Of a DNA stretch of 9,750 nucleotides, positions 8,147 to 9,750 are shown in pieces. The DNA is taken from assembly GCA_002359465.1 (NCBI GenBank), contig DENA01000016.1:143649-153398 (forward strand). Direction: 5' to 3'. The DNA is from Ruminococcaceae bacterium UBA2656. GTDB taxonomy: Bacteria > Bacillota > Clostridia > Oscillospirales > Acutalibacteraceae. Positions within the stretch are counted from its first letter, which is position 1, and each line of letters starts with the position of its first letter. The notes beneath the pieces are model-generated. The model was not told where the DNA came from, did no database searches, and was given only the letters and a program-made list of their open reading frames with translations. A program made the position numbers and the translations under genes.

Positions 8147-8153
<7 letters not shown>
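5796..8153 (-). CDS. MacB/FtsX-like ABC transporter permease, duplicated FtsX domains
   Basis: Membrane component of an ABC exporter, probably of the mechanotransmission type. It has 785 residues from the ATG at 8153, which has AGGAGG 4 nt upstream. The frame stays open further upstream into the ATPase gene, but that stretch has no transporter-like content and is not used. Two FtsX repeats are visible. The first has a TM at about 20-40, a large extracytoplasmic domain, then TMs at about 266-286, 311-338 and 357-379. The second has TMs at about 432-450, 661-679, 705-725 and 748-766 with a second outside domain between. Each repeat has a cytoplasmic coupling segment: ERVQIGTLKAFGFS (291-304) and KREYATMRVLGMHPKEI (684-700). 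The ATG overlaps the ATPase stop (7-nt overlap), so the two are translationally coupled. The cargo cannot be read; peptides, lipids or drugs are possible. Confidence 0.93.
5799..5806 (-). promoter_or_regulatory. Ribosome binding site of the adaptor gene, inside the permease 3' end
   Basis: AAAGGGAG on the - strand lies 8 nt before the TTG at 5790 and within the last codons of the permease. This supports the TTG start of the adaptor and translational coupling. Confidence 0.7.
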
Positions 8154-8851
<698 letters not shown>

Positions 8852-8871
8852 ACTCAGGATTCCCCCTCCAA

Positions 8872-8891
8872 ATCAGAGCATCTGCTCAGAT
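8872..8891. repeat. Near-perfect 20-bp palindrome between tetR and the ATPase gene
   Basis: ATC-A-GAGCA-TC-TGCTC-A-GAT is symmetric apart from one A:A mismatch pair and the 2-nt centre. It overlaps the tetR stop codon (8886-8888) and sits just upstream of the ATPase ribosome binding site. It differs from the TGAC-N6-GTCA sites upstream of tetR. It could be a small RNA hairpin affecting stability or translation between the genes, a regulator site, or chance. Confidence 0.4.
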
Positions 8892-9527
8892 CGATTTCCC
8901 TTTATCGGTATAAATGCCGTTTTTTAAAATATATTCCATATCGTCAAGCATCTGATCGACAAATTCTTCATGGATTGTCTCGGCATTCGTCGTTTTCAAA
9001 TCATAAGCAAGATATAATCCCAGACTGATCAGAATGAAATTGAGCAAGCGTAGGTTTACCTTCCCGGAAATCTCACCCTGCTCGATCTCATGCTGGATAA
9101 AGGGTATGAAAACGGAGTCGATGAGGTTGGGATAGCAACTCATGATTTTCTGATACACCGGTTCCCCTTCCAGCCGCATCAAGTCCGCTCCGATACGCAG
9201 CAGATCGGGATTTTCCATAAGATCCTGAAACGTCTGACGGGAAATCAGCCTCAAAAATCCGGTGAGGGACAAATCCTCCAGCCTTGCTTTTTCCCTTTCG
9301 TAAATCGCAAGCTTCTTCCCGGCGATCATGGTGGTGACAATATAATGATAGAGATCGTCCTTGTCCTCGAAATACTGGTAGAAGCTGCCCTTCGCAATAC
9401 CGGCTGCCAGCACCATTCTGGAGATATTGGCGCCTTTATAGCCATGTTCCGCAAATTCCTTTACGGCGACGTCCAGTATCCTCTTCTGTTTCTCCGCCGG
9501 AAGATTGAAGAAAGTCTGCTTTGGCAT
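8886..9527 (-). CDS. TetR/AcrR-family transcriptional regulator
   Basis: DNA-binding repressor, probably of its own operon, with the transporter genes derepressed when a ligand binds. It has 213 residues, typical of the family. The N-terminal TetR helix-turn-helix is clear: RILDVAVKEFAEHGYKGANI leads into SRMVLAAGIAKGSFYQYFEDKDDLYHYI (HTH about residues 33-52). The remaining C-terminal helices form the ligand and dimer domain, which does not reveal the ligand. The start is taken as ATG at 9527 behind a G-rich Shine-Dalgarno (GGGGGG, 5 nt away); a TTG one codon upstream is also in frame. It is the first gene of the efflux operon, in the same direction as the ATPase, permease and adaptor. Three palindromes over its promoter fit autorepression. 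Confidence 0.94.
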   Translation of the reverse strand: MPKQTFFNLPAEKQKRILDVAVKEFAEHGYKGANISRMVLAAGIAKGSFYQYFEDKDDLYHYIVTTMIAGKKLAIYEREKARLEDLSLTGFLRLISRQTFQDLMENPDLLRIGADLMRLEGEPVYQKIMSCYPNLIDSVFIPFIQHEIEQGEISGKVNLRLLNFILISLGLYLAYDLKTTNAETIHEEFVDQMLDDMEYILKNGIYTDKGKSI

Positions 9528-9559
9528 CAAATCCCCCCTTTTTTATTTATTAGCGATCG

Positions 9560-9573
9560 TGACTATCCGGTCA
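9560..9573. promoter_or_regulatory. Candidate TetR operator 1 (TGAC-N6-GTCA)
   Basis: TGACTATCCGGTCA is a perfect 4+4 inverted repeat with a 6-nt spacer. It lies downstream of the predicted start site, in the tetR leader, 2 bp from operator 2. Confidence 0.65.
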
Positions 9574-9575
9574 TA

Positions 9576-9589
9576 TGACTTGTGCGTCA
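9576..9589. promoter_or_regulatory. Candidate TetR operator 2 (TGAC-N6-GTCA)
   Basis: TGACTTGTGCGTCA repeats the half-sites and spacing of operator 1. Its centre is 16 bp from that of operator 1, so the two face opposite sides of the helix. The junction of the two also forms a perfect 10-bp palindrome, GTCATATGAC (9570-9579). Confidence 0.65.
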
Positions 9590-9599
9590 CATCGGTTTT

Positions 9600-9628
9600 A
9601 TTATATGACTGCCTCGTCATTTTTTCAA
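9600..9628 (-). promoter_or_regulatory. Sigma-70-type promoter of the tetR-transporter operon
   Basis: Read on the - strand, the -35 is TTGAAA (9623-9628) and the -10 is TATAAT (9600-9605), separated by exactly 17 bp. Five of six -35 bases and all -10 bases match consensus. The start of transcription would be near 9593, giving a leader of about 66 nt before the ATG. Operator 3 lies within the spacer, so bound repressor would block RNA polymerase. Confidence 0.85.
9606..9619. promoter_or_regulatory. Candidate TetR operator 3 (TGAC-N6-GTCA) inside the promoter spacer
   Basis: TGACTGCCTCGTCA abuts the -10 hexamer and occupies 14 of the 17 spacer bases. The flanks extend the symmetry to ATGAC...GTCAT. 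Its centre is 30 bp from that of operator 2, close to three helical turns. Of the three copies it is the best placed to act as the main repression site. Confidence 0.75.
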
Positions 9629-9750
9629 GAGGAAAAATAAATAATTATTCCCTTGTACTGAACCGCACCAGAACCAGGAAATAAAGCACTTTGTAACGAA
9701 ATCGCTGCTCTCTTCAAATCCCAATGGCTCCGCTTCCTAATTCCCTGCAC
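9629..9750. other. Region upstream of the tetR promoter, no gene supported
   Basis: AT-rich sequence (about 9631-9650) followed by mixed sequence up to the window end. On the - strand a frame of 41 codons is open from the edge to a TGA at 9625-9627, but it has no start or homology that can be judged here. No terminator hairpin or divergent promoter was recognised. Confidence 0.4.

Overview
The window looks like chromosome from a Gram-positive bacterium of the Clostridia. The evidence is a LevR/ManR-type PTS regulator, an HPr with both His15 and Ser46, strong purine-rich ribosome binding sites, TTG and GTG starts, and a Firmicutes-style ABC/adaptor efflux operon with no outer-membrane partner. 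GC content appears to be around 50 percent by eye. Genus level is not safely readable; an Oscillospiraceae-like host is a guess.

Left half, + strand (1-4363). The window opens inside the 3' part of a LevR-like, sigma-54-dependent activator (EIIA-Man, EIIB-like and PRD-II domains). Just after it lies a near-perfect -24/-12 sigma-54 promoter (921-938). This drives a tight three-gene operon: ptsH (HPr), ptsI (Enzyme I) and rpoN (sigma-54 itself). The operon therefore makes the sigma factor its own promoter needs, plus the two phosphotransfer proteins that normally control activators of the LevR class. This apparent closed circuit is the most notable item in the window.

Middle (4363-4404). A perfect 11-bp hairpin separates the rpoN operon from a convergent operon and probably ends both transcripts.

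Right half, - strand (9628 down to 4402). A four-gene efflux-type operon reads tetR, ABC ATPase, MacB/FtsX-like double permease, HlyD/MacA-like adaptor. The last three genes are translationally coupled or nearly so. A clear sigma-70 type promoter (TTGAAA, 17 bp, TATAAT) precedes tetR. Three TGAC-N6-GTCA palindromes lie over and downstream of it, one filling the promoter spacer, which points to autorepression by the TetR protein and ligand-induced expression of the transporter.

The last 120 bases (9629-9750) contain no convincing gene. No tRNA, rRNA, CRISPR array, insertion sequence or attachment site was seen.
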